DNA of 64,000 bases from Apricaphanius iberus (taxonomy: Eukaryota; Chordata; Actinopteri; Cyprinodontiformes; Aphaniidae), in NCBI GenBank assembly GCA_028564705.1, contig JAPXFQ010001502.1, positions 310,001-374,000 on the forward strand, written 5' to 3'. The number at the start of each line of letters is the position of its first letter. Within the stretch, counting starts at the first letter, position 1. This document shows, one piece after another, positions 56,801-64,000 of this stretch. The translations under genes were made by a program, and so were the position numbers. The notes beneath the pieces were generated by a model, which saw only the letters and a list, made by a program, of their open reading frames with translations, searched no databases and had not been told where the DNA came from.

Positions 56801-59196
56801 CGCAAGTGAAGTTGACGGAGCCAACGTACACAACGCACCGCAGAGCCTTTGATGGACCTCTGACGTACTCCACCATAGACTTTACATTTAATATTGCCGC
56901 AACTGACGCTGACGCATGGGGCTGATGTGAATGCAGCATAAGGCTAACGACTACACTCTTTGGTGTGGAAGTTGATTTTGTATGAAATAGATATACTTTG
57001 TTTTTTACAGAAACAGTTTTCTACTCATTCAGGCTCCTACTTTTATAGAAGGAGCTGGACTTTCTTTAGGTAACAGGAAGGCTAAGCGCATAACGCTTGT
57101 GTTGCTGTTGTTCTTCTGATTTGTCCACCTGTTTGTATCAGGAAACATGCTGGATTCAGACATGCTGAAAATTTCACGGTTAATTTTAGGGTCTATAATC
57201 TCCATAAAATACACACTGATGATAATTAAATATAATAATGTTAATTAAGCAAATTGCTAATATATTATGCATAATATAAAAAGTCATTACTGCATCTGCC
57301 TCTGTTTCAAGTTTAAGTAATCTTGGCATGAAGGCAACCAAAACACAAAATTATCTTTATTATAGCTCTCAAAGAGAACTCTGATTACCAACTCAAAGGT
57401 TTACAGAATTTTGAGATTTAAAAAAACCTTATCAAGACATCTGAACTTTTCTAAAATACACCAGCAATAAAAAATATCACTTGTCAAAGAAATTTCCTAG
57501 ATTTCTGGCACTACAAATGTTCTAACATTAAAAAGTGAAAACTGAGTGTTACTTTCAAACAGCAGATGGGGAGACATTGCAGGTTCCAAAATACTTTTCA
57601 TTCATAGGGCAAAAAGGCCTCAAATGCAACATTCCTGCCATCTTGAAGATTCCCTGAGGATGTTTGATACACACAAAAAAAGACTGAAATCCACCAAGAG
57701 ATCTATACGAACATTACCTTTGTTCTAGGCCTTTACAAGAATTCTTATAAGAAAATGAAGAGAAATCTTATTTAGCTCCGTCATAAAGCTGTTCAAGACA
57801 AAAGAACTCTTAAGTTTCACTGAATGGAAATGGCCCGTACATGTATAGCGCTTTATTTAGTCCCTAAGGACTCCAAAGTGCTTTACACTCCGTTCAGTCA
57901 TTTACCCATTCACACATTGACTAAACTTCTCCGACCGCAAATTTGCATTCAGATGCAGACGTATTGACTGAGATGTTTTTCGTTTGTGGTTCTCAGTTTC
58001 TTTCTCTCCGTTCTCCATTGATTTTTCATTGTTTCAGATCAATTCTCGACCAGGACAGCAGGGGGTGCTAACTTTTTATGCCGTCGTCTGCCTACCATTG
58101 CAGTCTAGTTTCTGTTTTTGTTTTCAGACTGTGAACTCATTTCCCCCCTCAAGGAACAATGGACGACAGAATGTACGTTTTGATTAGGTTGTAAAGCTTT
58201 TAACTAGAAGTGCAGCTCATAGAATAGAAACTCATCTCAGCACACCCCTCGGTTCGCCAGGCAACGCCTTCTTTTGCTAAGTTTTTCAAACCAGAAATGT
58301 AGGTGGACTCTGAAAGTGGGGTGAGTTGCCCTTTAAACGACAAAGATGCTCTGAAATAACAGAGATATTTGAGTAAAGAGCTCTAAAGCACCACACTGTC
58401 AAAACCAGTCAAGCACAAGTAAAAAGTGCGGTCAAAATTGCAACACAAAAGTGCTTGGCATTACAATATCATAGGATTGCTTAGAAGCTACGTCTGGCAG
58501 CTTGTATATTGCAATTGCAATGGATATACAATCTGCATGCTAATATTAAACATAGCAGACTGGACGGACTCTCACTCCCTTTGACGTTCACGCCTGATAA
58601 CAGTGGCTGAGATGCCACAGCTCAGTCATTTAACTTTAAATCAGCTGATACTGTCACCACAAGTATCACAAACCCCTATAGCATAAAATAAAACGTTGAG
58701 GTCAAGATTACCTTGACTTTCGTGTAAATATTAGAAAACCTAGTCAAGAACCCACAGGATTGTTAGTCTTACCTTCCACCAGCTCGTCCATACTGGTAAT
58801 CTTCTTGCTGCCATCGATGGTGTAGATTGCACGAACCCCTTGGGGCAGATGAAGGTTGTCCGCTAACGATCGAGTAAGCTCCATCAGCAGCGCATCGTAG
58901 GACCGAAACCGGTCACTAGAAACCGCATACACCAGGCCCTTAAAGTACCGGTCCCCGTTGCGATAGAACCGGACCTTCTTGGCCCGCTTCTCTGAGGTGA
59001 GGGCCTGCAGAGTGCGGGTCCTGTAGTAGCTACAGTTGGCGCTGTGGGCGGGACTGGGAACCAGGCTGCTGCCCCTGGAACTGGGGCCGGACCCCCCACC
59101 GGTGGAGTCATCCCGCTTAGGTCGGGTGGAGCGTCCCCGGCGAACCTTGTTCCGTTCGTCGAAATGCTCCAGCTCAAGGTTCTTACTCAGAGACAT
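32423..59196 (-). CDS. dclk2: Doublecortin-like kinase 2, 15 coding exons, 726 aa
   Basis: Serine/threonine kinase that binds microtubules. Splicing 15 exons (listed separately) with GT-AG junctions and consistent phases gives 2181 nt. Doublecortin domain 1 lies at about residues 72-158 ([15 protein letters not shown]). Domain 2 lies at about 216-306 ([19 protein letters not shown]). A Ser/Pro-rich linker covers about 317-425. The CaMK-type kinase domain covers about 427-684: G-loop GDGNFAVV 434-441, Lys456, HRD 546-548, Asn553, DFG 570-572, APE 592-594. All catalytic residues are present. Assignment to DCLK2 rather than DCLK1 rests on residues such as [24 protein letters not shown] and KESKDF-like [17 protein letters not shown]. 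In vertebrates the protein acts in neurons on microtubules. Which teleost paralogue (a or b) is unclear. The C-terminal tail (686-726) is unlike mammalian DCLK2. Confidence 0.95.
32651..32731 (-). CDS. dclk2: dclk2 coding exon 14 (end of kinase domain)
   Basis: Residues 659-685. Acceptor CTCAG|ATGCTG; donor ACG|GTATGA, phase 0. Encodes [20 protein letters not shown] and the terminal LSHPWVT. Confidence 0.94.
33464..33807. mobile_element. M3 MITE copy in dclk2 intron 13, inverted relative to 3585-3952
   Basis: Ends in GGTATCGTTGCATCCCTA at 33807 and shares the interior phrases CAGTTAGTTAACCAATACC and the AAAACCCGTCTTCC block with copies A and B. Non-coding. Confidence 0.6.
33905..34540 (+). 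mobile_element. Jockey/CR1/L2-type LINE RT C-terminal fragment
   Basis: The plus-strand frame reads [17 protein letters not shown], then [12 protein letters not shown] and [15 protein letters not shown] frameshift at the A-run near 34276-34283 shifts reading to [17 protein letters not shown] and [20 protein letters not shown]. It inserted opposite to dclk2 in intron 13 and is dead. Confidence 0.85.
34560..35280. other. Rest of dclk2 intron 13
   Basis: AT-rich intron sequence with a poly-T run at 34880-34897. Nothing else recognised. Confidence 0.5.
35293..35389 (-). CDS. dclk2: dclk2 coding exon 13 (kinase C-lobe)
   Basis: Residues 626-658. Acceptor TTCAG|TGAGAA; donor AAAG|GTTCTG, phase 0. 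Encodes [19 protein letters not shown] and [13 protein letters not shown]. Confidence 0.94.
35657..35734 (-). CDS. dclk2: dclk2 coding exon 12 (kinase C-lobe)
   Basis: Residues 600-625. Acceptor ATGTAG|TTATGG; donor AGAAG|GTCAGT, phase 2. Encodes [19 protein letters not shown] followed by GFPPFR. Confidence 0.96.
35760..36600. other. dclk2 intron 11, with a MITE fragment
   Basis: 36155-36330 (ACTGCCCCCTACTGG ... GACATGGCCTAAGTGTG) resembles the inner repeat at 16433-17023. A short (TA) run is at 36505-36517. The rest is plain intron. Confidence 0.45.
36607..36740 (-). CDS. dclk2: dclk2 coding exon 11 (DFG to APE activation segment)
   Basis: Residues 556-599. Acceptor TGCAG|GTGTGT; donor ACCGG|GTGAGA, phase 2. 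Encodes [31 protein letters not shown]. These residues are those that separate DCLK2 from DCLK1. Confidence 0.97.
36853..36999 (-). CDS. dclk2: dclk2 coding exon 10 (catalytic loop)
   Basis: Residues 507-555. Acceptor TTCAG|GGCGGC; donor CTG|GTACAG, phase 0. Encodes [18 protein letters not shown] and the catalytic loop [11 protein letters not shown]. Confidence 0.96.
37261..37380 (-). CDS. dclk2: dclk2 coding exon 9 (alpha-C helix, hinge)
   Basis: Residues 467-506. Acceptor AACAG|GAGCAC; donor AAG|GTCCGT, phase 0. Encodes [17 protein letters not shown], with the alpha-C Glu, and the hinge FLVMELVK. Confidence 0.95.
37645..37702 (-). CDS. dclk2: dclk2 coding exon 8 (catalytic lysine)
   Basis: Residues 447-466. 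Acceptor TGCAG|ATCGAC; donor AAG|GTAGCT, phase 0. Encodes [19 protein letters not shown] with the ATP-anchoring Lys456. Confidence 0.95.
37710..38500. other. dclk2 intron 7
   Basis: Intron sequence without recognised elements. Complementary phrases GATTCACCTAGTGGGA (37852) and CCCAATAGGTGAATC (37933) form an imperfect inverted repeat. Confidence 0.4.
38506..38611 (-). CDS. dclk2: dclk2 coding exon 7 (kinase N-lobe, glycine loop)
   Basis: Residues 412-446. Acceptor TCTTAG|TGAATG; donor GAG|GTAAAT, phase 2. Encodes [20 protein letters not shown], the ATP-binding glycine-rich loop. Confidence 0.95.
38872..38941 (-). CDS. dclk2: dclk2 coding exon 6 (linker)
   Basis: Residues 389-411. Acceptor CGCAG|GTTTCT; donor GAAG|GTCAGT, phase 1. 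Encodes [19 protein letters not shown], a variable acidic linker. RRAS is a possible basophilic kinase site (inference). Confidence 0.85.
38945..39700. other. dclk2 intron 5
   Basis: AT-rich intron. The open frame 39470-39682 on the plus strand has no recognisable domain and is probably chance. Confidence 0.4.
39709..39797 (-). CDS. dclk2: dclk2 coding exon 5 (Ser/Pro linker)
   Basis: Residues 359-388. Acceptor TTCAG|CCAATG; donor AAG|GTCAGA, phase 0. Contains [15 protein letters not shown], matching the family's SSPTSPGS motif. Confidence 0.9.
39980..40105 (-). CDS. dclk2: dclk2 coding exon 4 (Ser/Pro linker)
   Basis: Residues 317-358. Acceptor CTCCAG|AGTGC; donor TCAG|GTATGG. The start completes the conserved ECR triplet, and the rest is Ser/Lys/Pro-rich with SRTKSPGS at the end, as in the DCLK linker. 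Confidence 0.88.
40752..40810. repeat. (AT)n followed by (AAT)n microsatellite
   Basis: About 15 AT dinucleotides run directly into AAT repeats within dclk2 intron 3. Confidence 0.95.
41321..41700 (-). mobile_element. LINE fragment (region between endonuclease and RT)
   Basis: The minus-strand frame reads [31 protein letters not shown], then [19 protein letters not shown] and [13 protein letters not shown]. This is the well-known segment just before the reverse transcriptase in fish jockey/CR1/L2-type LINEs. Both ends are truncated. Confidence 0.8.
42060..42205. repeat. Degraded inverted-repeat fragment
   Basis: GCGAAGATTCGACCC (42121) and, on the other strand, GGTGACCCCGAATAGTCGAA (from about 42201) give a loose inverted repeat, suggesting a short DNA-transposon relic in dclk2 intron 3. 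Confidence 0.35.
42726..43330 (-). mobile_element. Jockey/CR1/L2-type LINE 3' end
   Basis: The minus-strand frame (43217-42891) reads [29 protein letters not shown], then [18 protein letters not shown] and WNSLHEDVR, the RT C-terminus. The 3' end at 42726-42760 reads, on the minus strand, AATAAACTTGCCTTGCCTTG, the usual repeated tail of this family. It is followed at 43340-43381 by a hAT-type terminus (GATCGGGACGTCCCTAG). Confidence 0.85.
44287..44413 (-). CDS. dclk2: dclk2 coding exon 3 (end of DC2)
   Basis: Residues 275-316. Acceptor GCGCAG|CTGACC; donor AACG|GTGAGC, phase 1. Encodes [14 protein letters not shown] and [16 protein letters not shown], the conserved end of doublecortin domain 2. 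Confidence 0.93.
44718..45300 (+). mobile_element. Tc1/mariner transposase remnant
   Basis: Plus-strand fragments read [14 protein letters not shown] (near 44811) and [18 protein letters not shown] (near 45010), the Tc1 DDE signatures. Between them a poly-T expansion (about 44863-44889) and a shortened interior break the frame. The N-terminal half is absent. Located in dclk2 intron 2, antisense to the gene. Confidence 0.85.
46060..46260. promoter_or_regulatory. dclk2: GC-rich intronic block with two RFX-type X-boxes
   Basis: Within the AT-rich intron 2 this ~200-bp block has several CpGs. GTTTCCGTGGCGAC (46118-46131) and GTTACCATGGTGAC (46213-46226) both fit the RFX X-box pattern of two inverted half-sites with a 2-base centre, 95 bp apart. 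Enhancer or internal promoter function is an inference. Confidence 0.4.
46271..46312. repeat. (AC)n microsatellite
   Basis: About ten AC dinucleotides, then an interrupted ACAAAC stretch. Confidence 0.95.
46600..46985 (+). mobile_element. LINE 3' UTR with about three tandem ~105-bp units
   Basis: CCTAAATTG recurs at 46656, 46758 and 46866 with similar following sequence (periods 102 and 108). The end 'GTAAAGCACCTTGAATTGCC ... ACAAATAAAATAGCC' (46928-46983) is a typical LINE 3' terminus on the plus strand. Confidence 0.65.
47000..48160. other. dclk2 intron 2, plain sequence
   Basis: AT-rich, no recognised repeat or coding frame. Confidence 0.45.
48170..48640. other. Less AT-rich intronic block, candidate conserved non-coding element
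   Basis: Contains a MEF2-like TAAAAATAGC at 48306 and homeodomain-like TAATT/AAGCATAA words (48510-48650) in a stretch that matches none of the repeat families seen in the window. Conservation cannot be tested here. Confidence 0.25.
49780..49852. repeat. hAT-like MITE terminus
   Basis: Ends CATAATTGTGCAGCCCTACC; on the other strand GGGCTGCACAATTATG is a very common fish repeat end. The rest of the element is not delimited. Confidence 0.5.
50840..51237 (-). CDS. dclk2: dclk2 coding exon 2 (end of DC1, inter-domain linker, start of DC2)
   Basis: Residues 142-274. Acceptor CAG|GCGAGTGC; donor CAG|GTAGG at 50839. It begins [18 protein letters not shown], then has a GC-rich, Gly/Ala/Pro/Ser and Arg/Glu-rich linker (residues 163-211, including [15 protein letters not shown]) before doublecortin domain 2. 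The linker is longer and more compositionally biased than the mammalian one as I know it. Confidence 0.95.
52083..52190. mobile_element. M3 MITE, partial right end
   Basis: CACATTTTAAGTATCGG and TGTATCGGTGCATGCCTA match the terminal part of the M3 copies at 3585-3952 and 13379. Confidence 0.5.
52789..53543 (+). mobile_element. MITE family M4, copy 1 (dclk2 intron 1)
   Basis: Starts near AATGCTGCATTCAGACC and ends near GTGTGAATGCAGAGT, giving terminal inverted repeats around TGCATTCA. The interior 'CATGCGTCAGCGTCAGTTGC' is shared, in inverse orientation, with copy 2 at 56352-56938. No transposase. Confidence 0.65.
53690..54290 (+). repeat. Repeat-like stretch with an internal near-duplicate
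   Basis: Two similar segments, at about 53942-53990 and 54062-54110, share ACAAAnATGG and CGCGTAGAAGC with matching spacing (around 120 bp). Open frames across it (53721-53998, 54030-54278) both read ETNMA..VDxRVEA but show no known domain. It may be an unclassified repeat. Confidence 0.35.
54780..55480. other. Repeat-free intronic block, candidate regulatory element
   Basis: Relatively GC-richer than its surroundings and unlike any repeat in the window. Contains the homeodomain-type palindrome CTAATGTTCATTAG at 55370-55383. Confidence 0.25.
56352..56938 (-). mobile_element. MITE family M4, copy 2 (inverted)
   Basis: Left end GGTGCATTCACACC, right end GTGAATGCAGC; interior matches copy 1 at 52789-53543 on the opposite strand (for example GTCTATGGTGGAGTACGTCA in copy 1). 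Slightly shorter than copy 1. Confidence 0.65.
57822..57921 (-). repeat. Truncated SINE-like repeat
   Basis: The sequence ATAGCGCTTTATTTAGTCCC and the following CAAAGTGCTTTACAC match the tail half of the SINE-like copy at 9500-9800, in the same orientation. The pol III-like head is missing. Confidence 0.6.
58773..59196 (-). CDS. dclk2: dclk2 coding exon 1 (start codon, doublecortin domain 1)
   Basis: The ATG at 59196 sits in a good context (CACCATG). It encodes residues 1-141, with the conserved [27 protein letters not shown] and most of doublecortin domain 1. Donor: GAAG|GTAAGA at 58772, phase 1. The acceptor for any upstream non-coding exon is not obvious. Confidence 0.95.
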
Positions 59197-60342
59197 GGTG
59201 AATGACGTTCTAGTAGCACTCAGAGTTCATCCAGATTCATATTTCAACAGAGGAAACTAGTAAATTCTTTGTTTAGTAGTCCAAACCAAGTTCAAGAGGC
59301 GCGTTGAACCTTTCTGCTACGAGTCTGAGAAGTTCCTCATGATGATCTCATTCAAAGCAGTCCCCAAAAACATATCAGGACTGACAAAATCCAGTCAGAA
59401 TCAGTTATCAATAATTCTAGTCCAGCGTAGTTGAGGAATATGTCTTTACATCAGGGTAAAGTGTAAATCCAGAGTTTCTACACCAAAGTAGTACAGATAG
59501 AAAAACTGTTAAACTAAGAAATTAAATATATTGTTGGTGATGAGTCAGTGTAGAACCTCAACAACCCGTCAGATCAGAGTTCTAGAGAAACACCAAAGAG
59601 CATTTTATACACCCTGTAGTCAATCCTCTGCTTGATGATTTGTCCGAGTCCCTGAGGCTACTTCACTGCAGAGCTCAGTGACCCAACCATAACCTCAGCT
59701 GTCTGGCTTTCGAAGGCAGTACGTCGCTGAAGGAACCAAGCGAAACCAGTCTGACTTTAAACCCAAATCAATAAACCATTATCCCTCTGATCCAGTCCAT
59801 TTTGGGGCATTTTGCAGGGGGGTAAAAGTTCAAACCTCAGCGACCCATCCATCCCTGAAAAGAAATGCAGAGAAAAATTGACAATCAGATGGTTTGTCCT
59901 GACAAGACGGATCCCCCTCCAATCATCAGGGGATACAGAGATGACACAACGACAGCAGATCAGCCTTTCTGCAGGAGAGGAGCCGGCTTTTTATTCAAAT
60001 CATCCTCTAAAGGATGCTAATCTCACAGATTTGCATTTAATTAATTGCACAACGTGATGTGTAATCCTTTTATAGTTTTTTTTAAATGTATTATTTATTA
60101 GAATAATCACGTTAAAGAGGTTGGGGTTATACACCAGACACCCTGCAGAGCCTGTGGGGAGGGCCAATTTAAACCAAGAGTATTTGTATTAAAGAAACAT
60201 GATTATGAGAAGATTATTAAAGAACAGTTTGTCTTTGTCTCTTCATCTCAATGACTTTATCCATCAATCTGTCCTGCTGCTGCTAAGCTCTGCTGACAGT
60301 CCCTTCACCCTGACAGACAGACAGAGGGAGGGAGGTACCTAC

Positions 60343-60680
60343 CAATAATGCCGTGAAACCGGTTTGTTGCTAAGGAGGCTTTCTCCTCTTCCTCCCCTTC
60401 TTCACCCCCGTTCCGCCGGATCCGGTTTCGGACGAACCGCTCAGGCCGAGCCCAACCGCACCGGGCCTGTGAGTTCCCCGGGCTTGCAGGGATGCAGCGG
60501 CGGCGGATTTCACCTGCGGAGGAGCAGGGATGCGTGGAGAGAGGCGGAGGACAGCAGCAGCAGCATGGCCGCTGCAGCAGAGAGGAGACACCGGCTAGAT
60601 CCACCCCGCCCAGCCCGTCCTCTCGGCGGCGGAACGTGAACAAACGTCCCTCCTCCCTCTCTCTCCCCTCCATTGTCTAG
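60343..60680 (-). promoter_or_regulatory. dclk2: Probable dclk2 promoter / non-coding first exon (CpG-rich)
   Basis: A strongly GC- and CpG-rich block, unlike the surrounding AT-rich DNA, 1.1 kb upstream of the dclk2 ATG. On the minus strand it ends in a good splice donor, GTAGGTACC, at 60342. It contains no credible coding frame; the open frames on both strands reflect GC content. A transcription start here is inferred from position and composition. A (CT) run borders it at 60680-60705. Confidence 0.5.
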
Positions 60681-61403
60681 CTCTCTCTCTCTCTTTCTCT
60701 CTCTACCGCCTTTCTCTGCTATGTTTAAATCTTCTTTCTATTAATAAGCACTTAGAATGCATTTTATAAAGACGCTGATTTAAACTAGTAAAGGTATATT
60801 AATGTATTTGTTTTAACCAAACTGATTTAATTAGCATAAAGCCAACTTGCATAAATTATCTGAGTCCCATTAAACGTAATATTCACTTCTGTGTATATTT
60901 TCCCACAAAATAAAATAAATAAAATGTGATTTTTATTAATAAGAGAGTTTAATCAGAAGACAAAAGGAGGCAGAAACCATTAACATTTCAGTGTAACAGC
61001 TCCTCCTGCTGGTCATAACTAATCAGAGCCCCAATGAAGCATTTTGCCGCCTCCTGCTTGAAACTATAATCAGTTAAATTAGTTTGAATGAAGGAAATTA
61101 TTCTTAAAATTGGTGGAAATAATCATTTTTTCACTATTTTAATTAAAGACGACGCATCTGGAAATGTCCTATTTACATTTTTTACATAACTAAAAAGAAG
61201 AAAAAGTTACTTGAAACATTACATTTTTTTAAAATCAGCAATTATCAAATTAGGTGACGTCAAATTATGATAATAATTTTACCACTATTCCGTTATTTTA
61301 TTTTAATTATTACACTGGATATGTTATTTATTTGCATTATTAGAAGTATTTTGGTATTGATTTTTTGTATTTATTTTATTTAATATTAGCAGTAGAAGTT
61401 GGG

Positions 61404-61447
<44 letters not shown>
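61404..61447. repeat. (ATCT)n microsatellite
   Basis: About eleven ATCT units. Confidence 0.97.
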
Positions 61448-61557
61448 GGTATTAGTGTTTATTTATTTAATATTAGCAGTAGGCTACTATGGGAATGGTA
61501 TTTAATGCTTTAATTATTGTGTTCCTCACCACAGGTTTTTGCCATGCATTACCGATA

Positions 61558-61638
<81 letters not shown>

Positions 61639-61650
61639 CAACAACAACAG
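61558..61650. repeat. (ATT)n-(AAT)n-(AAC)n compound microsatellite
   Basis: A run of ATT units switches to AAT units, making two self-complementary arms, and then to AAC units. It directly abuts the SINE at 61650. Confidence 0.97.
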
Positions 61651-62008
61651 CTGCACGGTGGCGCAGTGGTTAGCACTATTGCCTTGCAGCAAGAAGGTTG
61701 TTTGTTCGTATCCCAGCCCAGGGCCTTTCTGCATGGAGTTTGCATGTTCTCCCCGTGCATGCGTGGGTTTCCTTCAGGTACTCCAGCTTCCTCCCACATT
61801 CCAAAAACATGACTGTCAGGTTAATTGATCACTGTAAATTGTTCTTAGGTGTGAGTGTGTGCATGGTTGTTTGTCCTACCCTGTGATGGACTGGCAACCT
61901 GTCCAGGGTGTTCCCCGCCTCTCACCCGTTGACAGCTGGAGATAGGCACCAGCACCCCCGTGACCCATTAAGGATTAAGCGGTTAAGAAAATGGATGGAT
62001 GGATAATA
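61650..62008 (+). repeat. tRNA-derived SINE-like repeat with (GGAT)n tail
   Basis: The head GCACGGTGGCGCAGTGGTTA (A-box-like) and GGTTGTTTGTTCGTATCC (degraded B box) resemble a tRNA promoter. It is followed by the widespread fish phrase GCATGTTCTCCCCGTGCATG and ends in ATGGATGGATGGAT. Confidence 0.7.
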
Positions 62009-62009
62009 A

Positions 62010-64000
62010 TAACAATTTCTGCAGTGTTATGTGTTTGCTGGGTTTTGGCATCAGTGTTTGGATCAGTAAAGTATCCCTCTTGGATACTTTACTCTCTCCT
62101 GCATTACTGGCAGCTTATGTTGCCAGTAATGCCAGTAAGGAATTTTTTCACTGTCTTGTTGTATTTTCACTTTCCTGCCTTTGGTTTCAATAATAAAACC
62201 TTAACATTTACCTCTTGGAAATGTAGAGTTAATCTTATAATGGTTGGCATACTACCAACATGTTTAACATGATTTCAAAGTAAACATGATTTACTCTGTG
62301 AAACAACGGGGCTAAATGTTTGTTTGTTTGTTTGTTTGTTCTTTTTTTTTTGGGGGGGGGGGTATGTGCTGCAAAAAATAATATCCTGTTGGTTATCACT
62401 AAATACACAACAATTAAAGTCAACAATGGCAGAGAGTTATGCGTATTCAGTCATATTTAAGGGTTAAATATAGGATGAATCTGAGGTGGCTTTAGGTATG
62501 AATACTTGTATTACTGTTAGGAGGAAGAAACTAATCTGTTATTTGTGGATAAAAGTCGTTACTACTGCTGAAATTGTTATAATAAAAAGAAAGTACGACC
62601 TCTATCTACTCTAGGGTTTTAGCATATGAACTACCTGATGTTTAACAGGTTCTACAATTCTTTAATCTGATTCAGTTATTTAATTGTTTTGTAAATACAA
62701 AAAAAAAGGTGGAAAACATCCTTTATACATTCTTAATTTTTGCACTGTCATTCCTAAGGCATCTATTTACCTTCATCCTTTTAAACCGATCAAAGCAACC
62801 AAATCTCAGCTGCATCTGGTCTGTGTGCTTGCTCATGTTGTATCTGGATCACACCTGCTTCTTTTGTCTGATGTCTTTTTTCTTTCTTTCTGGGACATGT
62901 GTCTTTGTGTGTCATTATCTTGGATAGAGGCTGAGGCCCCACCCTGATCAAGGGTTTGGGGGTGGATTGTGGGGTTGACAGCTGGGACCCGAGGCAGACA
63001 GAAAGGACACACCCTTCACTGGAAGCACTGATGCATTCATGACAAGGTGAACAAACAATGATGTTGCTCTGCACTACAGAAGTAAATAAGAACTGAGTGA
63101 AGAGTCGTTCAATACATCAAGATCAGGAACAAGAATTATTTTACTCTTTAAATTTAAGTGTAAATGAGAAGCAGATAAATCAAACTTCCTGGAATCTATA
63201 TTAGTTTTTTGTTTTGTTGTGAAGGGTAGCCAGTCACATCTTCCAGAGAAGTAGTTTCCCATAATAACAAGGAAAGAGTCTCATGGTTTGTTTGGTAAGC
63301 CTGATAAAGATTCTTAATTTTATTAATAACTTACCAACATTCTTGATTTAACTAAATATATTTCTTTAACCAAAAATATTTATCTCATATTTTAGATTCA
63401 TTATCTTTCCGTTAATAAAAAAAGACATTCTTTTTAGGATTTAAATTAAAATGGTTAGAATACATTTTTTTCTCTACCCCTATTTTGTTTCCTAACACTG
63501 ATATCCTTTTATTCCCTGAAAACAATATCTCATACATCTAGTTAACCATGCATCAGTTTATTTCTCCTGTCTATTAAGACATTTTTAAAAAGCAATTTCA
63601 TGCAAATAACACTAGAATATCTAGAAATTATTAAATATTCACAGATTTTGAAATACTTGTTTTGCTGTATTTTTATTTATTGTTTTGTATTTGGAACTGC
63701 TGTGTCAACCAGAGGTCCATCGAAAAAATATTTGGTATCGCAATGGGATTATTCCTGTTTAAAAGAGGGTTAAAGAAAAAAAACAATAAACTATTTATAT
63801 GATAGCAGATACAGTAACATTCATTGTGACTGAATTTCCTGGTGGGTCGAGTTGATTTACATGAAATATGACAGATCGCTACTGAAATTAAACTAAAGCC
63901 AACTCAGTGCTACCCCCTGCTGGTAGAAAAAGTTGATTGACTGGATAAGATGCATTACCAAAGACTAAAGGACTGATTTATCAAAGGCTTGCGCTTTTTA
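62010..64000. other. Gene-free right end
   Basis: A (TTTG)n run then poly-T and poly-G occupy 62317-62362. No gene was recognised; open frames at 62684-63074 lack known domains. Mostly AT-rich. Confidence 0.5.

Noticed and set aside
60305..60680. Several GC-rich open frames at the dclk2 5' end
   Set aside because: Long frames are expected in CpG-rich DNA. None has a domain, and the known DCLK start lies in the 58773-59196 exon.
61517..61828. Poly-Ile/poly-Asn open frame
   Set aside because: Translation of a triplet microsatellite running into a SINE.
1..64000. CRISPR array, operons, phage or plasmid origins
   Set aside because: Spliced vertebrate genes, LINEs and SINEs show this is a fish nuclear genome; no regularly spaced direct repeats of that type were seen.

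Overview
The window is vertebrate genomic DNA, almost certainly from a ray-finned (teleost) fish. It is AT-rich and intron-bearing, full of fish-type transposon relics (L1-like and jockey/CR1/L2-like LINEs, hAT, Tc1, possible piggyBac, many TIR MITEs, tRNA-like SINEs). It carries intronless TRIM-PRY/SPRY genes of the kind that are multiplied in fish genomes. I cannot name the species.

Left third (1-23.3 kb): a small TRIM cluster, all on the minus strand. Two genes look intact: TRIM-A (4609-6213, 534 aa) and TRIM-C (21511-23181, 556 aa). Between them is TRIM-B (13982-14637), a broken copy that keeps only the PRY-SPRY end. It is cut off exactly where a degenerate hAT transposon begins. TRIM-A and TRIM-B lie in a local duplication: about 420-4608 matches about 10330-13981. 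Each copy was later interrupted by different transposons, an L1-like element plus a TIR element in copy A and two abutting MITEs in copy B. Their last ~460 bp are about 99% identical inside flanks of roughly 80-85%, which suggests gene conversion. TRIM-A has lost its second B-box by an in-frame deletion that TRIM-C does not share.

Middle (23.3-32.4 kb): no gene recognised. It holds two perfect short hairpins, relic MITE ends and, probably, the long 3' UTR of dclk2.

Right half (32.4-60.7 kb, minus strand): one gene, dclk2 (doublecortin-like kinase 2). I could assemble 15 coding exons with consensus splice sites and consistent phases, giving 726 residues: two doublecortin domains (microtubule binding), a Ser/Pro-rich linker and a complete CaMK-type Ser/Thr kinase domain. 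A GC-rich probable first exon/promoter lies near 60.34-60.68 kb. Its C-terminal tail differs from the mammalian form and contains a perfect splice-donor consensus where similarity stops. Introns carry LINE, Tc1 and MITE fragments, a pair of inverted MITEs, and a GC-rich block with two RFX-type X-boxes.

Right end (60.7-64 kb): microsatellites, one tRNA-like SINE and otherwise unremarkable AT-rich DNA.

The TRIM genes (probable innate-immune E3 ligases) and dclk2 (neuronal/cytoskeletal kinase) have no obvious functional link; they are simply neighbours. Exon boundaries, repeat ends and percent identities were read by eye and have not been checked by alignment software.
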